A DNA stretch of 64,000 bases, from positions 124,001-188,000 of the forward strand of contig NZ_CAJPVH010000002.1 of NCBI RefSeq assembly GCF_905397395.1, in the 5' to 3' direction. The DNA is from Cupriavidus campinensis. GTDB taxonomy: Bacteria; Pseudomonadota; Gammaproteobacteria; Burkholderiales; Burkholderiaceae. The translations under genes and the position numbers were made by a program. Position 1 is the stretch's first letter, and each line of letters opens with the position of its first letter. The notes under the pieces are model-generated. The model saw nothing but the letters and a program-made list of their open reading frames with translations, was not told the DNA's origin and made no database searches. Shown piece by piece: positions 33,538 through 42,593 of this stretch.

Positions 33538-34827
33538 CTACCGGTTGGCCGGCAGCTTGTTGGTGATGACGATCAGGGCGGCAAGGACAGGCAGGCAAGC
33601 CATGACCAGCACGCCAAGGTGCAGGCTGCCGGTGGCGGTCTTGGCCCAGCCGATGATGGCCGGGCCCCAGAAGCCGCCGGACAGCCCGATGGTGTTGATC
33701 AGCGCGATGCCGCCCGCCGCTGCCGGCCCCTTGATATAGGCGGGCGGAATCGCCCAGAAGACCGTGTAGGTCATCCACAGCGCCGTGGTGCCCAGCGTCA
33801 GCAGCGCCAGCGTCAGGAACAGGTGGCCGTCCGCCAGCGTGGAGGCGGCGAGCAGCACGCCGCCAGCCAGCGCGGGCACGCCGCAGTGAAAGCGCCGCTC
33901 GTTCTTGCGGTCCGAGCGCCGGCCCATGTAGTACATCCCGAACGCCGCGCCGATATAGGGCACCGCCGCGTACCAGCCGAGCTGCACGGTGTCCGTCACG
34001 CCCTGCGCCTTGATCAGGGTGGGCAGCCAGAAGCTGATGGCGTAGATCGCCGCGATGATGCAGAAGTAGGCGAAGGCCAGCACGTAGATGCGCCTGTCGC
34101 GCGCCACGGCCCGGAACGAGTGGCTGTGGGCGGCGCCGGCGTGGCCGAGGTCGGCCTCCAGGATGCGGCGCTCCTGATCGGTCAGCCAGGTGGCCTCCGA
34201 CGGCTTGTTCGGCACCAGCTTCAGCGCCAGCAGGCCCAGCAGCACGCAGGGCAGGCCCTCCACCAGGAACATCCACTGCCAGCCGGCGAGGTTGCCGGCG
34301 CCAGCGAGCGAGGTCATCAGCCAGGCCGAGGCCGGCGCGCCCAGAATGCCGCCAATCGGCCCGGCCAGGAAGACGATGGCGATGGCGCGCGCCATGCGCT
34401 GCGGCCCGTACCAGCACGACAGGTAATAGATCATGCCCGGCGCGAAGCCCGCTTCGAAGATGCCGAGCAGGAAGCGCATGGCGTAGAACGTCGGCACATC
34501 GCGCACGAACAGCATGCAGGCCGAGGTAATGCCCCACAGCACCAGGATGCGGCTGAAGGTCTTGCGCGCGCCAATGCGCGGCAGCATCAGGTTGCTCGGG
34601 ATCTCGAACAGCACGTAGCCGATGAAGAAGATGCCGGCGCCCACGCCGTAGGCCGCGTCCGAGAACCCCAGGTCGCTCTGCATCTGGAGCTTGGCGAAGC
34701 CGATGTTCACGCGGTCCAGGTAGGCGAACAGGTAGCAGATCAGCAGAAAGGGCAGCAATCGCCAGTTGATCTTGTTGTACAGCGCGGACGTGTCGTCGAC
34801 TGCACTTTCCTGGGGGATTGCTAGCAT
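33538..34827 (-). CDS. MFS transporter, anion:cation symporter (ACS) family
   Basis: A 429-residue transporter with 12 membrane segments of the ACS family, which imports organic anions with protons. It has the typical start INWRLLPFLLICYLFAYLDRVNIGFAK, the family stretch IFFIGYVLFEIPSNLMLPRIGAR, and the central LTDQERRILEADL loop. It shares a transcript with the creatininase-family gene and faces the LysR gene across 202 bases. Confidence 0.92.
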   Translation of the reverse strand: MLAIPQESAVDDTSALYNKINWRLLPFLLICYLFAYLDRVNIGFAKLQMQSDLGFSDAAYGVGAGIFFIGYVLFEIPSNLMLPRIGARKTFSRILVLWGITSACMLFVRDVPTFYAMRFLLGIFEAGFAPGMIYYLSCWYGPQRMARAIAIVFLAGPIGGILGAPASAWLMTSLAGAGNLAGWQWMFLVEGLPCVLLGLLALKLVPNKPSEATWLTDQERRILEADLGHAGAAHSHSFRAVARDRRIYVLAFAYFCIIAAIYAISFWLPTLIKAQGVTDTVQLGWYAAVPYIGAAFGMYYMGRRSDRKNERRFHCGVPALAGGVLLAASTLADGHLFLTLALLTLGTTALWMTYTVFWAIPPAYIKGPAAAGGIALINTIGLSGGFWGPAIIGWAKTATGSLHLGVLVMACLPVLAALIVITNKLPANR

Positions 34828-34950
34828 TGCCGGTCTCCAGTCTGTTCTCTAGGGATGCCTGTGAGGGATGCCCTGCGTGGGGTCACTCGATATTGGCAGC
34901 GGCGCGCCCACCTACCAACAGCAACAAAGTTCACGTATCGTTGCCCCTCA

Positions 34951-35020
34951 GGCAACGTAGCGAAGGCAACGTAGCGAAGGCAACGTAGCGAAGGCAACGT
35001 AGCGAAGGCAACGCAGGGAA
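34951..35020. repeat. Five tandem copies of a 14-bp unit immediately upstream of a LysR gene
   Basis: GGCAACGTAGCGAA occurs four times exactly and once with two changes (GGCAACGCAGGGAA), ending 9 bases before the LysR ATG. Just before the array, CGTTGCC at 34939-34945 is the complement of the GGCAACG at the start of every unit, so a hairpin with the first or any later unit is possible. A separate 9-bp direct repeat, AGGGATGCC, lies at 34851 and 34864 in the same gap. Confidence 0.95.
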
Positions 35021-35029
35021 GGCGGCGAG

Positions 35030-35959
35030 ATGCGCGAGATCAATCAGCAGCGGTTGCGGTACTTTCGGGAGGTGATGGCGCACGGCACCATCCGGGGCGC
35101 GGCGGAGCACCTCAACACGTCACCGTCGGTCATCACCCGGCAGATCCGGCTACTGGAGGACGAACTGGGGTCGACGCTGTTCGAGCGCCAGCCGCGCGGG
35201 CTGCGGCCGACCGAGGCGGCCGCGCATCTGCTCGAGTTCTGGCGCGGCTATCGCTCCCACCAGGAGAAGCTGGAAGATCAACTCCACGCCTTGCAGGGGC
35301 TTCAGCAGGGCGAGGTGCGGCTGGTCATCAGCGAGGGGTTTGCCGATGCGCTGGTCAACGAGGTGCTGGCGCCGTTCTGCGCGCGCTATCCGAAGCTCGA
35401 CATCCACATGGTCAGCCTGCCCGTGGACGACGTGCTGAACGAGGTGGCCGAGAGCCGCGCCCATATCGGCCTGGCCTACAACCCGCCGCCGCACCCGCGC
35501 GTGGCCTACCGCGCCAGCGTGGCCCAGCCGGTGGTGCTGCTGGTGCGGCGTGACCATCCGCTGGCGCTGCGCGGCGGCCCGGCGAGCATCGCGGACATGC
35601 AGGATTACCCGCTGGCGCTGATGCCGCCGTCGTTCGGCATCGGCCATGCGGCCAAGATGCTGGAGTTTGCCGAGAACATCACCATCCACGCCACGCTGAC
35701 CACCAACTCGCTGCCGGCGCTCAAGCAGATCGTGGCGTACGAGAACTTCATGACGCTGATCGGCGAGTTCGCGGCCTACCGCGAGATCGCTGCCGGGCAA
35801 CTGGCCGTGGTGCCGATCGACCATCCGCTGTTCCGGAACACGCAGGCCCGGGTGCTGGTCAAGGCGGGGCGGCCCCTGCCGGGCGCGGCGCTGGCGCTGC
35901 TGGCGCAGATCACGGAGGGGATGTCGATGTTCCGGGGGCATGCCGTGCGTGATGCATAA
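35030..35959 (+). CDS. LysR-family regulator, divergent from the MFS/creatininase genes
   Basis: A 309-residue LysR protein. The HTH is at residues about 5-64 ([21 protein letters not shown]) and the ligand domain starts at about 95 ([17 protein letters not shown]). The divergent MFS and creatininase-family genes are its likely targets. Its leader is occupied by the five 14-bp repeats; a change in copy number would alter the distance between promoter and start. Confidence 0.92.
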   Translation: MREINQQRLRYFREVMAHGTIRGAAEHLNTSPSVITRQIRLLEDELGSTLFERQPRGLRPTEAAAHLLEFWRGYRSHQEKLEDQLHALQGLQQGEVRLVISEGFADALVNEVLAPFCARYPKLDIHMVSLPVDDVLNEVAESRAHIGLAYNPPPHPRVAYRASVAQPVVLLVRRDHPLALRGGPASIADMQDYPLALMPPSFGIGHAAKMLEFAENITIHATLTTNSLPALKQIVAYENFMTLIGEFAAYREIAAGQLAVVPIDHPLFRNTQARVLVKAGRPLPGAALALLAQITEGMSMFRGHAVRDA

Positions 35960-36055
35960 GCCACGCGCGATCTCAAAAACGTTCAGATCGGATCCGACGG
36001 ACGCCGGCATATAGTGGTGAGACCGTTCCCGGCATGGCCGGACAAGGAGTCTCGC

Positions 36056-36508
36056 ATGGCCAAAATTTCCGTCCCCGCCACGCTGCGCCGTGCCGCGTGG
36101 CTGACCCTTCCCGCGTGCGGCGTCGCGCTCTCTGCCTTCTCGGGCGTGGCCCACGCGCAGCTCGGCGACTTGATGAAGTCGGCCCCCAGCGGGGGACTCG
36201 GTGGCATCAGCGGGCTGTCGATGTCGTCGCTCAGCGCCGGCAGCGCCGGCAATGCCGCCGGGGTGATCGAATACTGCATGAAGAACAACTACCTCAACGC
36301 CGACTCGGCAACCTCGGCGGTGAAGGACAAGCTGCTGGGCTCCGTGCCAGGCGGCAGCAAGGACGCCGGCTACAGCGACGGCTCGCGCGGCGTGCTCTCC
36401 ACCAGCAACGGCCGCCAACTCGACCTGAGCAATACCGCCGGCATCAAGGCCGAAGTCACCAAGCAGGTCTGCGACAAGATCCTCGCGCAGGGCAAGTCGA
36501 TGCTGTGA
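36056..36508 (+). CDS. DUF2501 periplasmic protein (YjjA-like)
   Basis: A 150-residue exported protein. The signal peptide ends VAHA before QLGDLMKSA. The mature part is Gly/Ser-rich, then AAGVIEYCMKNNYLNADSA, VKDKLLGSVPGG and the C-terminal Cys in VTKQVCDKILAQGKS. The two Cys may pair in the periplasm. DUF2501/YjjA has no known function. ACAAGGAGTCTCGC precedes the ATG. It is a single gene ending in a hairpin. Confidence 0.85.
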   Translation: MAKISVPATLRRAAWLTLPACGVALSAFSGVAHAQLGDLMKSAPSGGLGGISGLSMSSLSAGSAGNAAGVIEYCMKNNYLNADSATSAVKDKLLGSVPGGSKDAGYSDGSRGVLSTSNGRQLDLSNTAGIKAEVTKQVCDKILAQGKSML

Positions 36509-36528
36509 GGCGGGCGGTGTCGCCCGCC
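36509..36528. terminator. Hairpin after the DUF2501 gene (8-bp stem)
   Basis: GGCGGGCG and CGCCCGCC pair perfectly around a GTGT loop, starting at the base after the stop. There is no T-run. It separates two convergent genes. Confidence 0.7.
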
Positions 36529-36533
36529 CGGTC

Positions 36534-36569
36534 TCACCTGACTCACTTGACGCACCTGACCTACTTGAG
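36534..36569. repeat. Four degenerate 9-bp repeats around the stop of a VOC gene
   Basis: TCACCTGAC, TCACTTGAC, GCACCTGAC and CTACTTGAG lie head to tail. On the minus strand the unit equals the last codons of the VOC gene (Leu-Lys-stop); the 9-bp period keeps frame, so two further in-frame stops follow the real one. Confidence 0.8.
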
Positions 36570-36971
36570 CTGCTGGATGCGGAGCATGTTGCCGGCCGGG
36601 TCGCGCACGCCCAGGTCGCGCACGCCGTAGGGCTGGTCGGTCGGCTCCTGCACGATCTCGGCGTCCCAGTCCTGCAGGCGCTGGAAGGCGGCGTCGAGGT
36701 CGGTCGCGCCCAGCAGCAGCATGGCGTAGGTGCCCTTGGCCATCATTTCGGCGATGGTGCGGCGTTCGTCGTCGGTCACGCCGGGCGTGGCGTTGGGCGG
36801 ATACAGGACGATCGACGTCTCGGGTTTGCCCTTGGGGCCGACCGTGACCCAGCGGTTGCCGCCGAAGGCGACGTCTTTGCGGATTTCGAAGTCGAGCGCG
36901 TCCCGGTAGAAGGCCAGCGAGGTTTCCGGGTCGGTGTGGGGCAGGAAGGCCGAGTGAATGCTGAGGTTCAT
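36561..36971 (-). CDS. VOC (glyoxalase/bleomycin-resistance) fold protein
   Basis: A 136-residue protein with two beta-alpha-beta-beta-beta units. HSAFLPHTDPETSLAFYRDAL and YGVRDLGVRDPAGNMLRIQQL are the typical start and end. It is cytoplasmic; members bind a metal and act on small molecules or protect against drugs. It lies 37 bases downstream of the short AraC gene in the same direction, a common regulator-VOC pair. Function unknown. Confidence 0.87.
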   Translation of the reverse strand: MNLSIHSAFLPHTDPETSLAFYRDALDFEIRKDVAFGGNRWVTVGPKGKPETSIVLYPPNATPGVTDDERRTIAEMMAKGTYAMLLLGATDLDAAFQRLQDWDAEIVQEPTDQPYGVRDLGVRDPAGNMLRIQQLK

Positions 36972-37008
36972 GAGGGGGGTTCCGGTTCCGTGTTGAGGTC
37001 CAGGCAGT

Positions 37009-37458
37009 CTAGGCCGTCCCCTTTCCCGGCGCTTCTCGATTCCTGATCGGTCGCGTGACCTGCCGGGCGACGCAGGGCGGCATGCCCTCGGTCTCGCCGG
37101 CGGCCTCGCGCCGGTAGCGGCTCGGCGAGACCCCGACCAGCTCGGTGAAACGGGTGCTGAAGGTGCCCAGCGACGAACATCCCACCTCGAAGCAGACCTC
37201 GGTGACGCTCAGGTCGCCCCGGCGCAGCAGGGCCATCGCGCGCTCGATGCGCCGCGTCATCAGGTAGGCATAGACGGATTCGCCATAGGCCAGCCGGAAC
37301 TGGCGGCTGAGGTGGCCCGCGGACATGTGGACACCCCGGGCCAGCGCCTCGACGTCCAGCGGCTGGGCATACTCGCGGTCGATGCGGTCGCGCACGCGGC
37401 GCAGGCGGGCGAGGTCGCGGAGGGTGGTGTCGGCGGCGATATGGGCGGCGGCGGGCAT
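37009..37458 (-). CDS. Short AraC-type regulator (DNA-binding domain only)
   Basis: A 149-residue protein that is nearly all AraC DNA-binding domain: first helix-turn-helix LDVEALARGVHMSAGHLSRQF, second LSVTEVCFEVGCSSLGTFSTRF, then LVGVSPSRYRRE. It has no effector domain, as in SoxS/MarA-sized regulators. It is probably transcribed with the VOC gene. Confidence 0.88.
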   Translation of the reverse strand: MPAAAHIAADTTLRDLARLRRVRDRIDREYAQPLDVEALARGVHMSAGHLSRQFRLAYGESVYAYLMTRRIERAMALLRRGDLSVTEVCFEVGCSSLGTFSTRFTELVGVSPSRYRREAAGETEGMPPCVARQVTRPIRNREAPGKGTA

Positions 37459-37500
37459 CCGGCCATGCTGCCATGCCCGCCGGGCAGGTTCAACCCACCA

Positions 37501-37989
37501 TCACTGGCCGTCCCCGCGGATGGCCGCCTCGATCCTGGCGATGTCGATCTTCTTCATCGTCAGCATCGCGTTAAACGCGCGTTTGGCCAGCGCCTTGTCC
37601 TGGCTGGTAACGGCCTCGACCAGCACGCGCGGCGAGATCTGCCACGACAGCCCCCATTTGTCCTTGCACCAGCCGCAGGCGCTCTCCTGCCCGCCGTTGC
37701 CGACGATGGCGTTCCACAGGCGGTCGGTTTCGGCCTGGTCTTCCGTGGAAATCTGGAACGAGAAGGACTCGTTGTGCTGGAAGTGCGGGCCGCCGTTCAG
37801 GCCCACGCAGGGAATGCCGGCGACGGTGAACTCGACGGTGAGGACATCGCCCTCCTTGCCGTCCGGATAGTCGCCCGGCGAGCGGTGGACCGCCCCAACC
37901 GCGCTGTCGGGGAAGGTCTTGGCATAGAAATTGGCGGCATCGAGCGCGTCGCGGTTGTACCACAGGCAAATGGTGTTCTTGCTACTCAT
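37501..37989 (-). CDS. PhnB-like VOC-fold protein
   Basis: A 162-residue protein of the PhnB/3-demethylubiquinone methyltransferase-like VOC group: NTICLWYNRDALDAANFYAKTF, then VEFTVAGIPCVGLNGGP, FSFQISTEDQAETDRLWNAI and KDKWGLSWQISPRVL. The family has no proven enzyme activity. CAGGAGACACGC precedes the ATG. It is 42 bases upstream of the AraC gene in the same direction but may be separate. Confidence 0.88.
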   Translation of the reverse strand: MSSKNTICLWYNRDALDAANFYAKTFPDSAVGAVHRSPGDYPDGKEGDVLTVEFTVAGIPCVGLNGGPHFQHNESFSFQISTEDQAETDRLWNAIVGNGGQESACGWCKDKWGLSWQISPRVLVEAVTSQDKALAKRAFNAMLTMKKIDIARIEAAIRGDGQ

Positions 37990-38076
37990 GCGTGTCTCCT
38001 GAAGTTGGACCAACACTTCGGGTCGCGCCGCAGGACGGGCGAAGTTGGCCTCGCTCCATTGTATGACCGCATCCGC

Positions 38077-38628
38077 CTAGGCAAACACCTCCGCCTCCCG
38101 CAGCGTCTTGGCCCCGGCGTCCTTGGCCGCGAGCAGCGGTTCACCCTGGAGTGGCCAGTCGATGTGGAGCGTGCTGTCGCGCCACAGCAGGGAGCGCTCG
38201 TGTTCGGGGTGCCAGGTGTCCGTGGTCTTGTAGAGGAACTCGGCATAGTCCGAGGTGACCACGAAGCCGTGGGCGAAGCCTTCGGGCACCCAGAGCTGGC
38301 GCTTGTTGGTGGCCGAGAGCGTCACGCCCACCCACTTGCCGAAGGTGGGCGAACTGCTGCGCAGGTCCACCGCCACGTCGAATACCTCCCCCATCACCAC
38401 ACGCACCAGCTTGCCCTGCGGATGGCGCACCTGATAGTGGAGGCCGCGCAGGACATTGCGTGCCGAGCGCGAATGGTTGTCCTGGACGAAGCTGGTCTTC
38501 ACCCCGGTCAGGGCCTCGAACTCGGGGCCGTTGAAGCTTTCGTAGAAGAAGCCCCGATCGTCGCCGAACACCTTGGGTTCGATGACCAGCACATCGGGAA
38601 TGGCGGTTCGAGTCACGTTCATGGTCAT
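38077..38628 (-). CDS. rfbC: dTDP-4-dehydrorhamnose 3,5-epimerase RfbC/RmlC
   Basis: A 183-residue cupin-fold epimerase making dTDP-4-dehydro-L-rhamnose. Marks: EPKVFGDDRGFFYESF, the catalytic His in VLRGLHYQ, QGKLVRVVMGEVFDVAVDLR, and WVPEGFAHGFVV. It is the last gene of rfbB-rfbD-rfbC on the minus strand. The repeats of an 8-bp unit lie between it and rfbD. Confidence 0.96.
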   Translation of the reverse strand: MTMNVTRTAIPDVLVIEPKVFGDDRGFFYESFNGPEFEALTGVKTSFVQDNHSRSARNVLRGLHYQVRHPQGKLVRVVMGEVFDVAVDLRSSSPTFGKWVGVTLSATNKRQLWVPEGFAHGFVVTSDYAEFLYKTTDTWHPEHERSLLWRDSTLHIDWPLQGEPLLAAKDAGAKTLREAEVFA

Positions 38629-38641
38629 GGGAGGCTCCAGG

Positions 38642-38673
38642 CTTACGGGCTTACGGGCTTACGGGCTTACGGG
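38642..38673. repeat. Four exact 8-bp repeats spanning the rfbD stop codon
   Basis: CTTACGGG is repeated four times. On the minus strand each unit is CCCGTAAG, and one copy supplies the final CCG-TAA of rfbD. The array fills the gap to rfbC almost to its ribosome site. Confidence 0.93.
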
Positions 38674-39605
38674 CGCAACTGGTCCAGCAGCAGGTGCAGC
38701 CCCTGCTGCCAGTCCGGCAGGTGGATGCCGAACGTGCGGCGCAGCTTGCTGGTGTCAAGGCGCGAACTTGCCGGGCGCGGCGCCGGCAGCGGATAGTCGG
38801 TGGCGGGAATGGGGGCGATGCGCGCCGGGTCCGTCTTCAGTGGGAAGCCATGCGCGGCGGCGTAGCGGATCACCTCGGTGGCATAGCCGTGCCAGCTGGT
38901 TTCGCCGGCGGCGGCCAGATGGTAGAGGCCGGCCGGGAACGCCGCGCGGTTGCCGGCCAGCCAGTAGCGGGCCACGATCTGCGCGGTGACATCGGCGATG
39001 AGTGCTGCGGTGGTCGGCGCGCCGAACTGGTCCGCCACCACGCGCAGGCTGTCGCGCTCGGCGCCGAGCCGCAGCATGGTGCGGGCGAAATTGGCGCCGT
39101 GCGCGCCGGCCACCCAGCACGTGCGCAGGATCAGCGCCGGCGCGTCCACGGCGGCGATGGCCTGCTCGCCGGCGAGCTTGCTCCGGCCATAGACCGACAG
39201 CGGGCCGGTCGGGTCGCTCTCTATATAGTAAGCACCGGTTTTTGCCCCATCGAACACATAGTCGGTGGAGTAGTGCACCAGCAGGCTGCCGTGCGCGCGG
39301 GCCTCTTCCGCCAGCACGCCCACGGCCTCGCCGTTGATCCGGAAGGCGGTGTCGCGCTCGGCCTCCGCCTCCGCCCGGTCCACGGCGGTGTAGGCGGCAG
39401 CGTTGAGGATCACGTCCGGGCGGACTTCGCGCACCACGCGCCGGAGTTGGTCGAGGTCCGACAGGTCGCAGCCGGCGCGGTCCAGCGCCACCACGCGGCC
39501 CAGCGGCGCCAGGCTGCGGCGCAGCTCGAAGCCGACCTGGCCGTTGCTGCCGGTGACCAGCAGGGTGGGGATCTCGCGGTCCCTGGGGGTGTCATGCGGC
39601 GGCAT
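38667..39605 (-). CDS. rfbD: dTDP-4-dehydrorhamnose reductase RfbD/RmlD
   Basis: A 312-residue short-chain reductase giving dTDP-L-rhamnose. NADPH loop [14 protein letters not shown] near residue 17, the YxxxK pair in [10 protein letters not shown], and [12 protein letters not shown] are clear. Its start overlaps the end of rfbB by 14 bases. The C-terminus runs into the 8-bp repeats. Confidence 0.95.
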   Translation of the reverse strand: MPPHDTPRDREIPTLLVTGSNGQVGFELRRSLAPLGRVVALDRAGCDLSDLDQLRRVVREVRPDVILNAAAYTAVDRAEAEAERDTAFRINGEAVGVLAEEARAHGSLLVHYSTDYVFDGAKTGAYYIESDPTGPLSVYGRSKLAGEQAIAAVDAPALILRTCWVAGAHGANFARTMLRLGAERDSLRVVADQFGAPTTAALIADVTAQIVARYWLAGNRAAFPAGLYHLAAAGETSWHGYATEVIRYAAAHGFPLKTDPARIAPIPATDYPLPAPRPASSRLDTSKLRRTFGIHLPDWQQGLHLLLDQLRP

Positions 39606-40659
39606 ACTGCCTCGCCATCCAGTTGCGGTACTCGCCCGAGGTCACGTCCTTGACCCAGCCGGGGTTGTCCAGATACCACTGCACGGTCTTGCGCAGGCCG
39701 GTCTCGAAGGTTTCGGCGGGCCGCCAGCCCAGTTCACGCTCCAGCTTGCGGGCGTCGATGGCGTAGCGGCGGTCGTGGCCGGGGCGGTCGGTGACGAAGG
39801 TGATCTGCTGGCGGTAGGAGCCGCTCGCCTTCGGGCGCAGGGCGTCGAGCAGGTCGCACAGCGTGTGCACCACGTCCAGGTTCGACTTCTCGTTCCAGCC
39901 GCCGATGTTGTAGGTCTCGCCAACCCTGCCGCGCGCCAGCACCGTGCGGATGGCCGTGCAGTGATCGCCCACGTAGAGCCAGTCGCGCACGTTGAGGCCG
40001 TCGCCATAGACCGGCAATGGCTTGCCGGCCAGCGCGCGGGTGATCATCAGCGGGATCAGCTTCTCGGGGAAGTGGTAGGGGCCGTAGTTGTTCGAGCAGT
40101 GGGTGGTTAGCACCGGCAGCCCGTAGGTGTGGTGGTAGGACCGGACGAGGTGGTCCGACGCCGCCTTGGAGGCCGAGTAAGGGCTGTTGGGCTGGTAGGG
40201 CGTGGACTCCGAGAACGGCGGGTCGTCGGCGCCCAGCGAGCCGAATACCTCGTCGGTGGAGACGTGCAGGAAGCGGAAGTGGTCCGCATCGGCCGCATTC
40301 AGGCGCCCCCAATAGGCCCGGGCGGCTTCCAGCAGCGTGAAGGTACCGACCACATTGGTCTGGATAAAGGCGCCCGGATCGGCGATGGAGCGGTCCACGT
40401 GGCTCTCCGCCGCGAAGTGCACCACGGCCTGGGGGCGGTGGGTGGCCAGCAGCGCGTCCAGCGCGGCCCGGTCGCAGATATCGGTCTGGGAGAAGACGTG
40501 GCGTGGTTGTCCTTCCACGGCGGCCAGGCTGCGGCGGTTGCCGGCGTAGGTCAGCTTGTCCACATTGACGATGCGGTCGCCGTGGTGCCGCCGCAGCCAG
40601 TCGAGCACGAAGTTGCTGCCGATGAAGCCGGCGCCGCCGGTGACGAGAAGGGTTGCCAT
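39592..40659 (-). CDS. rfbB: dTDP-glucose 4,6-dehydratase RfbB/RmlB
   Basis: A 355-residue extended SDR enzyme. NAD loop [13 protein letters not shown] at the N-terminus, catalytic Thr-Asp-Glu in [23 protein letters not shown] with the YxxxK pair, and [18 protein letters not shown] are exact family matches. It starts the rfbBDC part; rfbA, the first enzyme of the pathway, is 14 kb away at 54936. Confidence 0.96.
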   Translation of the reverse strand: MATLLVTGGAGFIGSNFVLDWLRRHHGDRIVNVDKLTYAGNRRSLAAVEGQPRHVFSQTDICDRAALDALLATHRPQAVVHFAAESHVDRSIADPGAFIQTNVVGTFTLLEAARAYWGRLNAADADHFRFLHVSTDEVFGSLGADDPPFSESTPYQPNSPYSASKAASDHLVRSYHHTYGLPVLTTHCSNNYGPYHFPEKLIPLMITRALAGKPLPVYGDGLNVRDWLYVGDHCTAIRTVLARGRVGETYNIGGWNEKSNLDVVHTLCDLLDALRPKASGSYRQQITFVTDRPGHDRRYAIDARKLERELGWRPAETFETGLRKTVQWYLDNPGWVKDVTSGEYRNWMARQYAAA

Positions 40660-40666
40660 CGTAGTT

Positions 40667-40694
40667 TGCCTGGTGCCTGGTGCCTGTTACCTGT
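40667..40694. repeat. 7-bp tandem repeats between the oxygenase gene and rfbB
   Basis: TGCCTGG appears twice exactly, then as TGCCTGT and TACCTGT, in the 44-base gap between the oxygenase stop and the rfbB start. Confidence 0.85.
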
Positions 40695-40703
40695 GGACTA
40701 GCG

Positions 40704-41504
40704 CTATCGCCCGACGATCCGCTTGGCCAGCGCCTTGGCGTACGGGGGCGTCATGCCATGCAGGATGTCTCGCGCGGTGATGGTGAAGCGCTCGCCGGGC
40801 CGGGCGCGGAAGCGCGTGGTGTGTTCCTCGGAGGCCTGGTCCGGGCGCCCGTTGGTGTAGTAATAGAGCGCGATCGAGCGGCGCGTGACGCCGGGCGGGC
40901 AGGCCAGCGGCACCGGATGGCCGTGCCAGGAGCACTCGTTGGTGCTGAAGACCACCAGCCGGTTGCCGATGGGCGAGATGTTCTGCACGCAGTGCTGGAC
41001 TTCCTCGTCCCAGAGCTGGAGATGGCCGGCCCAGTTGTCGTCCCATTCGTCATTCAGGTACAGCAGCACGTTAAGGCGCCGGTCCAGCTTCCATTCGAGG
41101 TGGTAGTTGTAGTCGATATGGAGCCCCAGGCGGCCGCCCGGCAGCGTCTGGTGCAGCCCGCCGCCGTGCAGGTGGGGGTCCGGCACCAGCCCCTGGATGC
41201 CCGACAGCTGCTCCAGGAAGCGGATGAAGCCGGGACTGTTGAACTCGACAATCAGGGCGCGCAGCGCAGGCGGAATGGCGTAGAAGTCCTGGATCTGGAG
41301 CTTCAGGTTCTCGGCGGCGGAGCGGAAGGTGAACCAGACTTTCTCGTCGGCGCTGGGGAATGCGGCGCTGGCCTCGCGGTAGAGGCCGTCGTCCAGGAAA
41401 TTGTCGATACAGACATGCGGAAACGGCGCGGCGCCACTGTAGGACTCCGAAAGCTCGCGCGACATCCAGTCCAGCTTGGCAACATCCAGCAGATCTTGGT
41501 GCAT
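40704..41504 (-). CDS. 2-oxoglutarate/Fe(II)-dependent oxygenase
   Basis: A 266-residue prolyl-hydroxylase-like oxygenase. Fe ligands are His129 and Asp131 in GLHIDYNYH and His194 in SWHGHPVPL; the 2-oxoglutarate Arg is in VTRRSIALYYY. LNVLLYLNDEWDDNWAGHLQLW is the typical strand region. It is cytoplasmic. It lies between the GlxA-type regulator and rfbB in the same direction, so it may hydroxylate a sugar nucleotide, a lipid-linked unit or a protein of the polysaccharide path; the substrate is unknown. The C-terminal region with a second His-rich part (ITARDILHGMTPP) is also seen in relatives. Confidence 0.88.
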   Translation of the reverse strand: MHQDLLDVAKLDWMSRELSESYSGAAPFPHVCIDNFLDDGLYREASAAFPSADEKVWFTFRSAAENLKLQIQDFYAIPPALRALIVEFNSPGFIRFLEQLSGIQGLVPDPHLHGGGLHQTLPGGRLGLHIDYNYHLEWKLDRRLNVLLYLNDEWDDNWAGHLQLWDEEVQHCVQNISPIGNRLVVFSTNECSWHGHPVPLACPPGVTRRSIALYYYTNGRPDQASEEHTTRFRARPGERFTITARDILHGMTPPYAKALAKRIVGR

Positions 41505-41525
41505 GACTCTTGCCTCCTCCTGTAG

Positions 41526-42593
41526 CTAGGCTGCGTCTGGCAGCGCGGTCTTGTCGAGATTGCGGTAGGCGGTGGGGGACAGCTCGAAGCGTTTGCGGAA
41601 GATCTTGGCAAGGCGGTCGCCATTGCCCATGCCGCAGCGGCGGGCGATCTTGTCCACCGGGAGGTCGGTTTCCTTGAGCAGCCGGCAGATCATCTCCAGC
41701 CGGGCACGGATCAGGTATTCGGACGGGGTCATGCCCAGCGCGCACTTGAAGCGGCGCAGGTAGTTGCGCTCGCTCATGGCGGCGATGCGGGCGGCGTCGG
41801 CCACGGAGATCTCTTCCGCGTAGTGCGCGGTGATCCAGCGGGCGGAGGCGCGCACTTTCTCCAGGGCTTCGGAGGAGGCGGCGATGTCGGGGCCGTCGTC
41901 GGGTTCGGGCGGGTCCTGGCGGGCCAGCGGGGTGTCGCGCTGCGGAGCCAGGCGGCGGGCCACTTCGGTTGCCATCGCGCAACCGAGGTCGAACTCGATC
42001 TGCGCCAGCGCCATGTCGGCGGCCGAGGGCATCACGTCCGGCGCGGAGACGGCGCCATCGCGGCACCAGAACACGGACGAGGTGACGTGGCTGATGCCCG
42101 TCATCTCGTCCACTTCGACAATCTTCTGGGGAATGGCGCGTGATACGCGGGGCTGGGCGGGCGGCGGGGTGCGCTGGCCGCGAGGGTGGCTTCCGGGGCT
42201 GCGCTCCAGGACCGAGGCGCTGACCTCGATCATGGCGTTCATCAGGCGGGCGTCGCGCTCGCCAGACGGCTCGCGCTCGCTGCAGCCAATGAAGATGGCG
42301 TTGAAGCCACGTTGGCCCAGCACGTCCAGCCCCTGCGTCCAGATCCGCACGGAGGAGGAGCAGGCAACGATGCCGCCCCGGTGGGACAGCAGGGACAACT
42401 GGTAGGCGGGCCGGCCGGTGCGCTGCAGGGCGATTTCATTCGCCATGCGGAATGCCTCGGCAATGATGCCGGCGGTCAGCAGGGAGCAGCCATCGAACAA
42501 CATCAGGCCGATGCGCCGGATCTCGCGCTGGCCGGTCATCGGGATCGGGCCGATGGTGCGCATCGGCGCTGGCGTATCGACTAGGTAATCCAT
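41526..42593 (-). CDS. GlxA-type regulator (DJ-1/PfpI-like domain + AraC HTH)
   Basis: A 355-residue regulator. Residues about 25-225 are a DJ-1/PfpI-like domain (IRRIGLMLFDGCSLLTAGIIAEAF, then ISHVTSSVFWC, where the Cys is not the usual nucleophile position). Residues about 255-350 are an AraC DNA-binding domain (ISVADAARIAAMSERNYLRRF, KIARRCGMGNGDRLAKIF). The start at MDYLVDTP is chosen because the longer open frame (90 more codons) lies in AT-rich leader DNA with no family sequence. It faces manC over 533 bases and is the probable regulator of the polysaccharide genes. Confidence 0.87.
   Translation of the reverse strand: MDYLVDTPAPMRTIGPIPMTGQREIRRIGLMLFDGCSLLTAGIIAEAFRMANEIALQRTGRPAYQLSLLSHRGGIVACSSSVRIWTQGLDVLGQRGFNAIFIGCSEREPSGERDARLMNAMIEVSASVLERSPGSHPRGQRTPPPAQPRVSRAIPQKIVEVDEMTGISHVTSSVFWCRDGAVSAPDVMPSAADMALAQIEFDLGCAMATEVARRLAPQRDTPLARQDPPEPDDGPDIAASSEALEKVRASARWITAHYAEEISVADAARIAAMSERNYLRRFKCALGMTPSEYLIRARLEMICRLLKETDLPVDKIARRCGMGNGDRLAKIFRKRFELSPTAYRNLDKTALPDAA

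Noticed and set aside
34951-35020. CRISPR-like array
   Set aside because: Units are 14 bp, adjacent and without spacers, so it is a simple tandem repeat.
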